A stretch of 32,054 nt of DNA from an uncultured Prevotella sp. (GCA_900322035.1 ONYL01000024.1:1-32054); one strand, 5' to 3'; positions 15,638-24,963 are shown, counted from the stretch's first letter. Notes: generated by a model from the letters alone, not told the origin. Translations and numbers: made by a program.

Positions 15638-17806
15638 TTATCTGATCACGATTTTCTTGCCATTCTTTATGTATATGCCACGTGGCAGGCTGTCGGCGTT
15701 CATTCTTACGCCTTGGAGATTATAGACCGCGTTGTCGACATGCATGGCAGTTTTCATCTCACCAATGCTGTTGTAGGTGGCATCCATCAGCAGCACCTCG
15801 TCGAGGAACATGCGCTTCACCGGCGAGAACGTCAAAGCCAGCAGGCCTTCGCCTGTGATTGTGGCCGTGCATTCAGTCCATTTGTCCTTAGCCAGCTCAA
15901 AGCTTGATGGCGTGACGGTGAAGCCTCCGCTCGGTCTCAGCGTGAGTGTCGTGCCGTCCTTGCCGAATGGCGCAGCTAAGAACGTGAGAGTGGCGGTGCC
16001 GTTTATCTGGATATCGGGAGTCGTCACGTCGCCCGACTTCTTGCTGGTTCCTGTTTTCACACATTGGTCGGCACCCGAGATGGCATCGCCGTCCCAACCG
16101 TCGTTGTCGGCCACGAAGGCTGCCGTGCCAGCCTGCCCGCCGCTGAACAGACCGTCGTTGCCGCCACTGCCCTCACAGCCGTTGAAACTCTCGTAGAACA
16201 GCGTGCCGGGTTTGTGCTGAGTCGTATCGGTCTGATTGGAGAAATCGACAAAGGAGAATGAGCCCACACCGTTGTCGTCCACATAGATGCTGTTGATGGC
16301 CACATTCAGCATACGGCGGTTGTTGAGGTTGCGGTTGTAGGTGATGGCCGCTGGAGTGGAGTAGTTGGTCAGACTGTCATTGGCCAAATAGGGATAGGGG
16401 TCTGTGTCCTCGGTGGTCTTCCATTTCAACATGGTGTTGGGATTGAAATATTGCGAGTCGTCATCGTCGTCGGCATGTACCAGGGTGAGACGCTGATGAT
16501 CGTTTTTTATTCCCTTCAGTCCATATTGCGTAAAGTCTCCCGTGGCGTTGACGAGGTTCAGTGCCCACAGTGTTGAGTCGTAGTCCACGTGAGTGACGAG
16601 CATACCGCTGCCCGGAAGGCCGGCATCCCATCCTTGCCGTTGCCGGTTCTCTATGAGATAGTATTCATCGCGGTGCCCTTTGTTGTAGATGATGAACGTC
16701 TGTCCACCGGAAATGCTGGGCTGGATGTCCGTCACCACGGTGTCGCCCAAGAGCTCCACGGGATCATTCCAACCGCAAAGCATTCGCTCATAGGCCGAAT
16801 ATCCGGCTGGGAGGAACGAGCCGCCATTGTAGTTGCCCGAATCCATCAGGTCCCAGTCGCCCATACCGAAGTTGCCTTGGTAGAGGATGTCGTACATGTC
16901 GGGGAAACCCATGCAATGGGAAAACTCATGGCAGATGGTGCCGATGCCTTCCAGATCGCCAAATCCATCCACTTCATTGCTGCATGCAAACTGGTCGATG
17001 GTGACGCCGTCGAGGCTGAGTGTCTTCCCGTAGTCCGACTCAGATAACTGCCATGACTGCGGCCACACGGTGCTCTCGGCATTCACGCCGTCGGCCTCGC
17101 CCATACCTGCATAGATCACGTAGACCTGGTCTACCTTGCCGTCGCCATTCCAGTCGTACTGACTGAAGTCCACCTGGTCGTCTATAGCCATACAGGCCTC
17201 GGCCACCATTGTGCCGGGACGAAGGTCGTTGCCGTTGGCATCGTTGCCGCCATAGTAGGCCTGGGGATGCCCAAGCGTCACAGGTCCGACGACATCAAAC
17301 TGGAGCGTAAACTTGCCATAGCTCTGCGCGTAGAAATAGTCCTGCACGCTGCCCATAAACTTGCCTTCACGATAATCTTTGGCGTTGGCAATGTCGTCGT
17401 AGAGTGCCTGATTGTGGGCGGACTTGAAGGTGGTGTCGGTATATTGCACGAGGATGATGAGTCCACGCTGTGTACCCTGGAAAACACTCTTGTCCACATC
17501 GCCGATGCGCCGCGGACTGCGGCGGACCGCGGAGCGGGCTGCCATGCGGCGCACGCCCGTCGTGCTCAATTCGGATGCGGAGACCTGCTTCAAGCGCTGA
17601 TTATCGAGGGGTAGATAGCGCTGACCTTCCGCATCGGCAAAGTAGTGGAAACGCTCATCGCCGATGAGCTGTACTTTCACCTGGGTGCCGTCGGCAAGCG
17701 TCTTCGTGCGCCATAATCCACGTTTGGCGGGAACGGCTGCGGCCAACAGAGGCAGACCTACCAATAAGGCCGTCTGCAAGAATCGTAATATAGAATGGGT
17801 TCTCAT
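15638..17806 (-). CDS. Secreted M6-family metalloprotease with Por-type tail
   Basis: The 722-residue product starts with a signal peptide (ILRFLQTALLVGLPLLAAAV), then a pro-region with an Arg-rich stretch (about 87-101), and a catalytic domain from about 112. The zinc motif HEFSHCMGFPD (His293, Glu294, His297, Asp303) is the HExxHxxGxxD signature of the M6 (immune inhibitor A) family. DWNGDGKVDQ at 218-227 looks like a calcium-binding loop. C-terminal beta domains follow, and the end reads VYNLQGVRMNADSLPRGIYI then KNGKKIVIR, a common Prevotella form of the Por-type sorting tail. M6 enzymes degrade host or environmental proteins. The gene starts 12 bases after the adhesin-like gene, so it is its operon partner, and a terminator follows at 15539-15599. 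Confidence 0.88.
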   Translation of the reverse strand: MRTHSILRFLQTALLVGLPLLAAAVPAKRGLWRTKTLADGTQVKVQLIGDERFHYFADAEGQRYLPLDNQRLKQVSASELSTTGVRRMAARSAVRRSPRRIGDVDKSVFQGTQRGLIILVQYTDTTFKSAHNQALYDDIANAKDYREGKFMGSVQDYFYAQSYGKFTLQFDVVGPVTLGHPQAYYGGNDANGNDLRPGTMVAEACMAIDDQVDFSQYDWNGDGKVDQVYVIYAGMGEADGVNAESTVWPQSWQLSESDYGKTLSLDGVTIDQFACSNEVDGFGDLEGIGTICHEFSHCMGFPDMYDILYQGNFGMGDWDLMDSGNYNGGSFLPAGYSAYERMLCGWNDPVELLGDTVVTDIQPSISGGQTFIIYNKGHRDEYYLIENRQRQGWDAGLPGSGMLVTHVDYDSTLWALNLVNATGDFTQYGLKGIKNDHQRLTLVHADDDDDSQYFNPNTMLKWKTTEDTDPYPYLANDSLTNYSTPAAITYNRNLNNRRMLNVAINSIYVDDNGVGSFSFVDFSNQTDTTQHKPGTLFYESFNGCEGSGGNDGLFSGGQAGTAAFVADNDGWDGDAISGADQCVKTGTSKKSGDVTTPDIQINGTATLTFLAAPFGKDGTTLTLRPSGGFTVTPSSFELAKDKWTECTATITGEGLLALTFSPVKRMFLDEVLLMDATYNSIGEMKTAMHVDNAVYNLQGVRMNADSLPRGIYIKNGKKIVIR

Positions 17807-17818
17807 TGTCGTGTCGGA

Positions 17819-20797
17819 TTATTTAACGATGATTTTGCTTGAACGGTTGCCTACCTTTATGATATAGATGCCTGCGGGAACATGGATGCGGCTGTTGCCG
17901 ATGCCTGCGTAGACACGTGTTCCACCAAGGGCATACAGCTCAACGTGCTGTCCGGCTGCGTTGTCCACCACCACGAATCCCTTGCCACTGCCGACCAGCG
18001 GAGCCTGGGCAAGGATGCCATTGAGGCCCGTCGACACGGTATAAGGATGGGAGGCATTCGACTCGCCAGATTCGTAGACTGTGGTGATCTGGTAGTTGTG
18101 GCTCTCACCGTCAGCCTCGTTGTCGGTGTAGCTGAATTGCGTGGGTGCCACGGTAGCCAAGAGCGTGCTGTCGCGATAGATCCGGTAGCCGGCCACCTTG
18201 ATGGTGTCGGGCTGATAATAGATGTCGTCGAGCATCAGCATGAACTTGTCGGCCGAAATGGTGTGGATGGCAAAATAGCGGACACCTTCAGGAATACTGA
18301 CCGAATATTGCGTCCAGCTGTCGGGCACCTTGTCGGCATCGAGCAGCTTCTGGGTGAAGTCGGAAGTGGCCTGGCCTGTAGTGGAGCCCAATACTTCGAA
18401 ATGTTCCAGCAAGCCGTTGTTGTCTCCGGCAAAGAGAGACTTGGCCCAAAGGGTGGCCGTCTGACTCTTGCCGTTGAGGGCGGGTGAGATGAGCCAGTCG
18501 TCGTTGTGGCCGCTCGCCACAAACTCAGGATCGGCAGCCATGCAGCAGAGGAACTTGTCGCCGCTGTGCGGGGCTATCTCCGGATCTTGCGTGAGGTCGA
18601 GGCCTGCGGCCGTGGGATTGAACACCATGTAGGCCATGGCATCGCCCCAGTGGGGGAAGCTCACGCCGTTGATGCCATAGGTGTAGGCTTGGTCGCCGTC
18701 GACGAGAGTCCACGGGCCGAGGTAGCTGATGCGCCAGTCGGGATAGTTCTCGAAGTCTTCGGTCACCTCTGTGGGCTGAACCACAGGATTCCATGAGAGC
18801 ACAACCTTGGTGCCGTCGACGGTTCCTGTCAACTGGGTATTGGGCAGATAGTCGTAGTGGGCGGTGAGCAGCGTGTCCTTGCGGGTGGTGTTGTTGCCCG
18901 GCACCTCGTCTGCATCGTAGACCACTTCGGCATAAACGGCCGACTGTTCGGGAGTGAATACGTCGGGGACAAAGCTGAGCTGGGTCACGGCGTCTTGTTG
19001 CGGAAGCAGATTCCCGCCATTCTGCGTGGCCGCAAGCTTACCGTTGCAATAGAGATTCACGGTGTATTCGCCGGATGTCTCGCTGCCCTCGTTGCTCACT
19101 TTCACGCCAAACGAGCTCTCCTTGCCCACGACCAGTGCGTCGGGAGTGTTGTCGAAGCCGACCGAGAGGTCGTTTTGCTTGAGGCTCTTGAGCTGGATGT
19201 TGTCTACGATGGCAGGCTTGTTGATGTCGTTGATGATGGCATGGAGGCGCAGTACCACAAAATCGTCCTTGTCCATTCCCGTCACGGGAACCAGCACCTT
19301 GCGCCATCCTTCCTCGCCCTGCAGCGTGGAGAAGTCGATGGTCTGAACCACGGCATCCTCGTTTTGCATCTTGGAGATGATCAACTCTATGCGGTTGTCG
19401 GCACCGGGATAGGCATAATAGGCCAGCGACAAATAGGGGTCTTTCTCGTTCTTCAGACTGATTTTGCCCGACGAGAGCCAGCCCTCGTCGCCTTTGCTCT
19501 CACCGGCAAAGCGCAGGCATCCGCCGTCGTTGTCGTAGCTGAGATCGCTTGTGGCACGCCAGTTCTTCTGTGTGTCAAACTGCCACCACCAGAGATTGCC
19601 GTCGGCCGTGCTGCCCTTGACAAACGATTCTGCGAAGGGCAACCGTGCGGGCTTGCCGGTGCAGACGTAGTTGGAGGCGGCCTTTGCGCTCAGTCCGGCT
19701 GTGCTCTTGGCTGCCAAATAATACTGCATCACACCGGTGACGTTCTCCGGATGGGCGTCGTCGTCGACATATTCGGTGTCCTCTATGCCGCTGTTGATTT
19801 CATCTTCGGCAAAGTCGTAGAGGGTATAGGTCACCTTGTCGGGATCCACGTAGCCGCCGTTGGCTCCAATGGTGTCCACGGCTTCCCATGTGGCCGTATA
19901 GGTCTTGCCGTTGTCGGTGAGCTTGAATGATGTAGGTGGCTGAGGCACGTCGATGCCGAAGTACACATTGCGTGTGGCTTTCCGCCCCTCACCCGTGGAA
20001 GAAAAGGCTGTTACCGAGAATTTATTTATTCCCGGCATACCGCCCTTCAGCCGGCATTGCAGTGCCTGTCCGGGCTGTGGCTCACTGAAGGATTGCACGA
20101 GCGTGTCGTTGCGCGTCACCTCGATCTTGGTCAGCGCGCTGAGGGCGTTGCCGGTGGCGTCGTTGGTGGGAGCGACGAAGCTGAGACTCACGTCTCTGGC
20201 TCCCTTGGGGGCTCGCGTCAGCTTTAGGTTCGTCACGGAGTCGGGGGCTGCGGTCTGTGCGCCGGCTGTCACGTCGATGTCGTCAATTCCAAGATAGAAA
20301 TTGTTGTCTTGGGTCGTGGCATGGAAACCGATGCGGTAGTCGCCGGTTGTGGTAGGAGTGAACTCCGTGGTATAGGAGGTGAATTCGTCCACGTTGACTG
20401 CCATGTCGGCCACAATAGTCTGATAGGCCGAAGGATCGTCGCCCAGTCCGAAGGCCACGCTCATCTGCTCGGGATAATAGCCATTGTAATATTTAAAGGA
20501 GAGCACGTAGCTGCGGTTGCCCTCAAGATGGAGAAGCGGAGTGAGCAGCCAGTCGTCTTTCCCGTTGTCGCCCGAGTTGCAACGGGCGTAGGGATTGTCG
20601 TCGTTGCGCCACACCCAGGTAGCGCCGTCGTTGTTGCTGTCGATCACCATGAAGGTGTTGAAGTTTTTCTGAGCGTCAAAACTCTCATGATAAGGAATTG
20701 CCGCGCTGGCTTTCTGTGGGCCAGGGCTTTGAGCCCATGATGTCGTACTCATGCTCAGCAAAGCCAATGTCAGTAAAGGTAAACTCTTTTTTCTCAT
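17819..20797 (-). CDS. Exported adhesin-like protein with repeated choice-of-anchor J and FnIII domains
   Basis: The 992-residue product has a signal peptide (LLTLALLSMSTTSWAQ), then three cleaved-adhesin/choice-of-anchor-J domains: about 35-185 (IPYHESFDAQKNF, WLLTPLLHLEG, YLGIDDIDV), about 385-535 (LPFAESFVKGS, GWLSSGKISL) and about 680-880 (VTEDFENYPDW, DDWLISPALNG, FMLMLDDIYY). Fibronectin-III-like segments and a CARDB-like domain (after LKQNDLSVGFDN) separate them. The tail (HVELYALGGTRVYAGI, later PAGIYIIKVGNRSSKIIVK) is a good Por secretion C-terminal domain. Related domains occur in gingipain adhesins, where they bind haemoglobin and matrix proteins; that role is only possible here. 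It is driven by a promoter at 20836-20867 and followed after 12 bases by the M6 protease. Confidence 0.82.
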   Translation of the reverse strand: MRKKSLPLLTLALLSMSTTSWAQSPGPQKASAAIPYHESFDAQKNFNTFMVIDSNNDGATWVWRNDDNPYARCNSGDNGKDDWLLTPLLHLEGNRSYVLSFKYYNGYYPEQMSVAFGLGDDPSAYQTIVADMAVNVDEFTSYTTEFTPTTTGDYRIGFHATTQDNNFYLGIDDIDVTAGAQTAAPDSVTNLKLTRAPKGARDVSLSFVAPTNDATGNALSALTKIEVTRNDTLVQSFSEPQPGQALQCRLKGGMPGINKFSVTAFSSTGEGRKATRNVYFGIDVPQPPTSFKLTDNGKTYTATWEAVDTIGANGGYVDPDKVTYTLYDFAEDEINSGIEDTEYVDDDAHPENVTGVMQYYLAAKSTAGLSAKAASNYVCTGKPARLPFAESFVKGSTADGNLWWWQFDTQKNWRATSDLSYDNDGGCLRFAGESKGDEGWLSSGKISLKNEKDPYLSLAYYAYPGADNRIELIISKMQNEDAVVQTIDFSTLQGEEGWRKVLVPVTGMDKDDFVVLRLHAIINDINKPAIVDNIQLKSLKQNDLSVGFDNTPDALVVGKESSFGVKVSNEGSETSGEYTVNLYCNGKLAATQNGGNLLPQQDAVTQLSFVPDVFTPEQSAVYAEVVYDADEVPGNNTTRKDTLLTAHYDYLPNTQLTGTVDGTKVVLSWNPVVQPTEVTEDFENYPDWRISYLGPWTLVDGDQAYTYGINGVSFPHWGDAMAYMVFNPTAAGLDLTQDPEIAPHSGDKFLCCMAADPEFVASGHNDDWLISPALNGKSQTATLWAKSLFAGDNNGLLEHFEVLGSTTGQATSDFTQKLLDADKVPDSWTQYSVSIPEGVRYFAIHTISADKFMLMLDDIYYQPDTIKVAGYRIYRDSTLLATVAPTQFSYTDNEADGESHNYQITTVYESGESNASHPYTVSTGLNGILAQAPLVGSGKGFVVVDNAAGQHVELYALGGTRVYAGIGNSRIHVPAGIYIIKVGNRSSKIIVK

Positions 20798-20835
20798 ATT
20801 GTCTGAGGGTTAGTTTGATAAAAGGATTCTATTTG

Positions 20836-20867
20836 CAAAAATAGCGGAATGGGGCCCTCACCCCAAG
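20836..20867 (-). promoter_or_regulatory. Promoter of the adhesin - M6 protease operon
   Basis: Minus-strand CTTG (20864-20867), 20 bases, TATTTTTG (20836-20843). The predicted transcription start near 20829 leaves about 30 bases of leader before the ATG at 20797. It lies between the regulator stop and its presumed target. Confidence 0.6.
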
Positions 20868-20921
20868 TTTTATGCCATTTTTCTTGTTTGAATTCGTCAC
20901 GTTGTCTGTTTAAATCTGTCA

Positions 20922-22634
20922 TCACCTGTCAGTTTGTACGGCTTTGCGGTATTCATTCGGGGTCATACCGTATTTCTGATAGAACAAAGTGTAAAGGGTG
21001 CTCGTCGAAGAGAATCCGCAGTCATGGGCCACGGCCTCGATGGTGTGGTTGGAATGCTGGCGCAGCAGCGAGCAGGCATGTTCGAGCCGCAGGTCGTTGA
21101 CGAAGTGGGCATAACTGGTCTGCGCGAATTTTTTGAAGAGTTGTGCAAACTTGTTTTTAGGGATGTTGAGTTCCTCAAGCAGCTTGTCACGCGAGAGGTT
21201 TGGGTCAAGAAAGAGCTGCTGCCTAACCAGTCGGTCGTAGAGTCGGCGGTAGAGAATGGTGTCGGTGTCGTTTTCTCCCATTTCATCGTTGTTTGGCTGC
21301 TTTTCCTCAGCCATGAAGCCTTGGATGGGCTCTTTCTTCTGGAGTTGTTCGATGTATTTGGCCATGCGCTGGTTTTTCTTCAGTATGAGGGCGGCGTTGC
21401 GCTTCTCGCGCAGCACCAACAAGGTTCCCGCGGCCAGGATGACGATCACGATGACTATCATCTCTTTTTGGCGCATCTTGGCCAATGTGCGCTCCTGCTC
21501 AATGGCCTGGGCCTTGTTCTCGTAGTTGTTGGTGATCTCGGTGATGGCACTTTGTTCCTCGTTGTGGCGGAAGGCATTCTGCAGCGAGTCGAGCTGCCTG
21601 AAGGTGGCGATGGCCTCGTCGCGGCGCCCCGTCTTGTCGTAGGCGTCGGCCACTTGGCGGTAGAGTTGGCAGAGATCAAAATAAGGTTCCTGCCCCAGAT
21701 CGATGATGTTGGGACGAATGCGGTCCCAAAGGCTGATGATGTCGTCCCATCGGCAGGCCTCGGTCAGATACTCCACGGCATGAAGATAGTCGTAACTGAA
21801 AGGATCCTTGGTCTTGAGAAAGTTGCCGTAGCAGGCTTCAGCCTCTTGTTCTCGTCCAGCGCGCAGCAGAAAAATGGTCTTGTGAATATCGATGTCGGCC
21901 TGCCACCGTGGGTCGGAAGCAGAGAAGGGGCTGCCCTTCGCGGATTGTGAGGATTTGACGAACTGCTCCAGCTCGCCGATGGTGGCCAGTCCGTCTCGGT
22001 GATCCTCCTGCATCATCTTGATGAGGGTGATGTAATAGTAGTAGATGTCTTCATATTTCTTTGGGGTCGTGCCCTTCTTGGCCAGGTTGATGGCTTGCCT
22101 GAGCATCTGATAGCTCTTGTCGGTGAAACCGCCTGAATGGGCGATTTTTCCCTCATTAAAGACCACTACCGACTGCATGTAGGGGGTGTTGCTGTCGGCT
22201 GTCAGCTTCTTGAGCATCATCGCATAACGGTTCATCTCGGCGAGATTGTGGTTGTTGTCGAAGCACATGAGCAGTTTACCGATCACTTTCTGCTGAAAGG
22301 CGATGTCGCCGCTTGCCCGTTCGTCGTAGAGTCCGCGCTTATAATACTTGAGGCTCTCGAAGAAATTGCCGCGGTTGTAGTAGAGGTCGCCCCTGATTTC
22401 GTTGGAGCTATACGGCTCTATTTGCCCTGCCGACTCTAATTGGCGGAGAAGGGAGAGCGATTTTTGCAGGTCGGTGAAGTTGTAGGAGTAAATCTTGTCG
22501 ATCTTTGCCCGAGTTTCGGGAGAAACCTTTTCTTTGGCTTGAACATAGGCAAAGGCTGATAAGAGAAGGACTGCAAGCATCAGTCTCATTAAAAATGAGT
22601 ATGCCCGACGACTGCTTATATTTTTGTCACCCAT
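20922..22634 (-). CDS. Membrane-anchored TPR - AraC-type regulator (module A)
   Basis: The 570-residue product has an N-terminal membrane or signal segment (about 16-33), TPR-like helical repeats over about 40-350 (for example GDLYYNRGNFFESLKYYKRG and VADAYDKTGRRDEAIATFRQ), a second membrane helix (about 391-408), a basic linker and coiled segment, and a C-terminal AraC-type helix-turn-helix domain (about 480-565) with HTIEAVAHDCGFSSTSTLY and KYGMTPNEYRKA. It should sense a periplasmic signal and act on DNA from the membrane. The likely target is the adhesin - protease operon directly downstream, which has its own promoter in the 124-base gap. The ATG at 22634 is placed 40 bases after a good promoter; an ATG 15 codons later (MRLMLAV) would also give a signal segment. 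Confidence 0.82.
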   Translation of the reverse strand: MGDKNISSRRAYSFLMRLMLAVLLLSAFAYVQAKEKVSPETRAKIDKIYSYNFTDLQKSLSLLRQLESAGQIEPYSSNEIRGDLYYNRGNFFESLKYYKRGLYDERASGDIAFQQKVIGKLLMCFDNNHNLAEMNRYAMMLKKLTADSNTPYMQSVVVFNEGKIAHSGGFTDKSYQMLRQAINLAKKGTTPKKYEDIYYYYITLIKMMQEDHRDGLATIGELEQFVKSSQSAKGSPFSASDPRWQADIDIHKTIFLLRAGREQEAEACYGNFLKTKDPFSYDYLHAVEYLTEACRWDDIISLWDRIRPNIIDLGQEPYFDLCQLYRQVADAYDKTGRRDEAIATFRQLDSLQNAFRHNEEQSAITEITNNYENKAQAIEQERTLAKMRQKEMIVIVIVILAAGTLLVLREKRNAALILKKNQRMAKYIEQLQKKEPIQGFMAEEKQPNNDEMGENDTDTILYRRLYDRLVRQQLFLDPNLSRDKLLEELNIPKNKFAQLFKKFAQTSYAHFVNDLRLEHACSLLRQHSNHTIEAVAHDCGFSSTSTLYTLFYQKYGMTPNEYRKAVQTDR

Positions 22635-22673
22635 TTCTTACTCGTTTATGATGATTTTGTTAGAAACCAGCCA

Positions 22674-22704
22674 CAAATATAATAAAAAAAATGTTTTTTC
22701 CCAA
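22674..22704 (-). promoter_or_regulatory. Promoter of the module A regulator
   Basis: Minus-strand TTG (22702-22704), 20 bases, TATATTTG (22674-22681), placed 40 bases before the ATG at 22634. Confidence 0.6.
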
Positions 22705-22778
22705 TAGTAGTCGCTGTTTTCCTTTTTGTTTTGCTATGATAGAACTTCTTGGCGCGTGGCGCCGGTGGGCAGCTCATC

Positions 22779-22800
22779 TTGCGTGGCGAATGCCACGCAA
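22779..22800. repeat. Perfect 9-base inverted repeat, GCGTGGC family
   Basis: TTGCGTGGC and GCCACGCAA are separated by four bases. Two further CGTGGCG copies occur near 22755 and 22830, and a second hairpin (GCCGGTTTC with GAAACCGGC) lies at about 22847-22872. The cluster has no T-run. It may be a dispersed intergenic palindrome or a binding site; it lies upstream of the module A regulator promoter and downstream of the ybeY terminator. Confidence 0.65.
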
Positions 22801-22878
22801 TGGCATGGCGTTTGCTGAAAATTGTTTTTCGTGGCGTTGATTTCTGCCGGTTTCATCGTGAAGAAACCGGCAGATACA

Positions 22879-22915
22879 AAAAATGCTGACCTCCAAAAAC
22901 TCGGAATTCAGCATC
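22879..22915 (-). terminator. Terminator of the dusB - ruvB - coaD - ybeY operon
   Basis: On the minus strand ATGCTGA pairs with TCAGCAT, with further CC/GG pairing inside, and is followed by a run of six T. It lies 91 bases past the ybeY stop. Confidence 0.7.
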
Positions 22916-23005
22916 TTCTTATATAAACCGTCAGTATATCTATAGCGGAATCTCATCTTCGCAGGAGATTACTTCTAAAATAGGATTCCGGTTTTCTATT
23001 GCCGT

Positions 23006-23416
23006 TTAAAGCAAGGCCAGTGCCTCGTCTTCGTTTTTCTCCATAATTTCTCGCTCTCCTGGGCCTTTGTCGTTGATGCCGCAAAGGTGTAGAATGCCAT
23101 GGATGATGACACGGTGAAGCTCGTCGTCGTAGGATTTGCCAAATTGTTCCGCATTGCTGCGCACTGTGTCGAGTGAGATCACAATGTCGCCGTTGATGAC
23201 GTCGCCCTCGTCGTAGTCGAAGGTGATAATGTCGGTGTAGTAGTCATGACCAAGATATTGGCGGTTTACCTCCAATATTTTCTCATCGTTGACAAACATA
23301 TAACCTATAGACCCCACCCGGCGGTCATGCAGGGTTGCCACCTTGCGGATCCAAGCTGTTGTCTCCCGGTGCTTAATGTCGGGCATAGGGACACCGTCTG
23401 ACTGATAACTAATCAT
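23006..23416 (-). CDS. ybeY: Endoribonuclease YbeY, rRNA maturation factor
   Basis: YbeY is a single-strand endoribonuclease needed for 16S rRNA 3' maturation and ribosome quality control. The 136-residue product shows the family core NDEKILEVNRQYLGHDYYTD followed by ITFDYDE, and the metal site HGILHLCGIND at 106-116. His106 and His110 match the canonical HGxLHLxGxxH motif, but the third ligand position is Asp116 instead of His; as far as I recall Asp at this place is usual in Bacteroidota, so it is not a defect. The gene starts 17 bases after coaD and is the last of a four-gene operon ended by the terminator at 22879-22915. Confidence 0.93.
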   Translation of the reverse strand: MISYQSDGVPMPDIKHRETTAWIRKVATLHDRRVGSIGYMFVNDEKILEVNRQYLGHDYYTDIITFDYDEGDVINGDIVISLDTVRSNAEQFGKSYDDELHRVIIHGILHLCGINDKGPGEREIMEKNEDEALALL

Positions 23417-23433
23417 ATAATATAATGTATGTT

Positions 23434-23919
23434 TTATTTGTTCTCTTTGCTAAAAACATCCTTTTCATCGTTTTTTTTAGGTTTTGGGAGAAAGGCTGTG
23501 ACATCCTTTCCGAAGTGTTCCAACTCTCTGACTAACGAGCTGCTGATCAGAGCCAGTTTGGGATCAGCCGGCAGAAAGATCGTCTCTACTTGGCCAAAGT
23601 GCCGGTTGAAGTCGGCCTGCATGATCTCATATTCGTAGTCTTTAACCGATCTTACGCCTCTGACAATGAAGGCCACGCCCTCCCGCTTGGTGAGGTCTAT
23701 GGTCAGGTCGCTGTATGCCATCACGTCCACCCGTTTTTCGCCGGCATAGAGTTGGCGGATAGCCGTCACCCGCTCGTCGATCGTGCGGCTGGTATGTTTC
23801 AGTTCGCTCTCGGCCACGGCTATGATCAGCCTGTCGAAGAGTGGCAGCGCACGGTCTACGATGTTTTGATGACCAATGGTGAAGGGGTCAAAAGTGCCGG
23901 TGAAAAGGCCTGTTTTCAT
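23434..23919 (-). CDS. coaD: Phosphopantetheine adenylyltransferase CoaD
   Basis: CoaD transfers AMP from ATP to 4'-phosphopantetheine, the fourth step of coenzyme A synthesis. The 161-residue product has GLFTGTFDPFTIGHQNIVDR with the nucleotidyltransferase TxGH motif at 14-17, the middle segment EGVAFIVRGVRSVKDYEYE, and ISSSLVRELEHFGKD, which matches the SSxxRE motif of the family. Length is normal. Its start lies 12 bases after the ruvB stop and ybeY follows after 17 bases, so it belongs to the operon. Confidence 0.95.
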   Translation of the reverse strand: MKTGLFTGTFDPFTIGHQNIVDRALPLFDRLIIAVAESELKHTSRTIDERVTAIRQLYAGEKRVDVMAYSDLTIDLTKREGVAFIVRGVRSVKDYEYEIMQADFNRHFGQVETIFLPADPKLALISSSLVRELEHFGKDVTAFLPKPKKNDEKDVFSKENK

Positions 23920-23931
23920 ATTTTTCCAGAT

Positions 23932-24963
23932 TTAAAAGAATGTTGGTTCCATGATGTTGCCACTATAGGGGTTGCGACCTAAATGGTCGTAGGCGAGTTT
24001 GGTCACCATGCGGCCACGCGGTGTGCGCTTGATGAAGCCTTCCATGATGAGGAATGGCTCGTAGACATCCTCTACCGTCCCCGCGTCTTCGCCGATGGCT
24101 GTGGCTATGGTGCTCAGGCCAACGGGGCCGCCGCGAAACTTGTCGATAATCGTCAGGAGGATCTTATTGTCGATTTCATCGAGACCGTATTCGTCGATGT
24201 TGAGGGCCTGCAGGGCCATTTTCGCCAAGGCGTGGTTGATGCTTCCATCGCCTTTCACCTGGGCAAAGTCGCGCACACGGCGCAAGAGTCCGTTGGCAAT
24301 ACGGGGCGTGCCACGGCTGCGGCGGGCTATCTCGGCCGCGGCGTCGTCGCTGATGGGTACCTTCAGCAGCTTGGCCGAGCGCCGGATGATCTTCTGAAGC
24401 GTCTCGGGGGCGTAGTATTCGAGATGCATGTTGATGCCAAAACGGGCCCGAAGCGGCGCGGTCAACATACCCGACCGGGTAGTGGCACCGATGAGCGTGA
24501 AGGGATTCAGGTCTATCTGTATGCTGCGGGCCGACGGACCCTTGTCGATCATGATGTCGATGCGGTAGTCTTCCATGGCCGAATAGAGATATTCCTCCAC
24601 TACGGACGACAGCCGGTGGATCTCGTCGATAAAAAGCACGTCGTTCGGTTCCAAAGAGGTGAGGATGCCGGCCAGATCGCCCGGTTTGTCAAGTACGGGC
24701 CCGCTGGTGATCTTGATGTTCACTCCGAGTTCGTTGGCGATGATGTTGCTCAGCGTTGTCTTTCCCAATCCCGGCGGTCCGTAGAGTAGGGTGTGGTCGA
24801 GCGGCTCGTGACGGTATTTGGCAGCTTCAACAAACACTTCCAGGTTGTCAACCACCTTTTTTTGTCCGTTGAAATCGCTGAATCTGAGAGGCCGTAGGGC
24901 GTTTTCAAACTCCTTCTCTGCCGAGCCTTGCTGCTCGTTTCTTATGTCGAAATCTTCTGCCAT
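23932..24963 (-). CDS. ruvB: Holliday junction branch migration ATPase RuvB
   Basis: RuvB is the hexameric AAA+ motor that, with RuvA, drives branch migration of Holliday junctions in recombination repair. The 343-residue product has the RuvB start [19 protein letters not shown], Walker [10 protein letters not shown] (62-70), Walker [11 protein letters not shown] (109-118), the sensor and arginine-finger region [18 protein letters not shown], and the C-terminal winged-helix domain with [16 protein letters not shown] and [15 protein letters not shown]. It starts 5 bases after dusB. ruvA and ruvC are not in the window. Confidence 0.97.
   Translation of the reverse strand: MAEDFDIRNEQQGSAEKEFENALRPLRFSDFNGQKKVVDNLEVFVEAAKYRHEPLDHTLLYGPPGLGKTTLSNIIANELGVNIKITSGPVLDKPGDLAGILTSLEPNDVLFIDEIHRLSSVVEEYLYSAMEDYRIDIMIDKGPSARSIQIDLNPFTLIGATTRSGMLTAPLRARFGINMHLEYYAPETLQKIIRRSAKLLKVPISDDAAAEIARRSRGTPRIANGLLRRVRDFAQVKGDGSINHALAKMALQALNIDEYGLDEIDNKILLTIIDKFRGGPVGLSTIATAIGEDAGTVEDVYEPFLIMEGFIKRTPRGRMVTKLAYDHLGRNPYSGNIMEPTFF

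Larger units (their letters stand above)
22635..23005. other. Gene-free stretch between the module A regulator and ybeY
   Basis: It holds the regulator promoter (22674-22704), an AT-rich block, the inverted-repeat cluster (about 22750-22872) and the terminator of the dusB - ruvB - coaD - ybeY operon (22879-22915). No gene is supported. Confidence 0.6.

Noticed and set aside
18857-19930. Plus-strand frame of 357 codons opposite the adhesin-like gene
   Set aside because: Antisense artefact in GC-rich coding DNA; no promoter, no recognisable motif.
20934-21950. Plus-strand frame of 338 codons opposite the module A regulator
   Set aside because: Antisense of the TPR/AraC gene, which has clear domain signatures.
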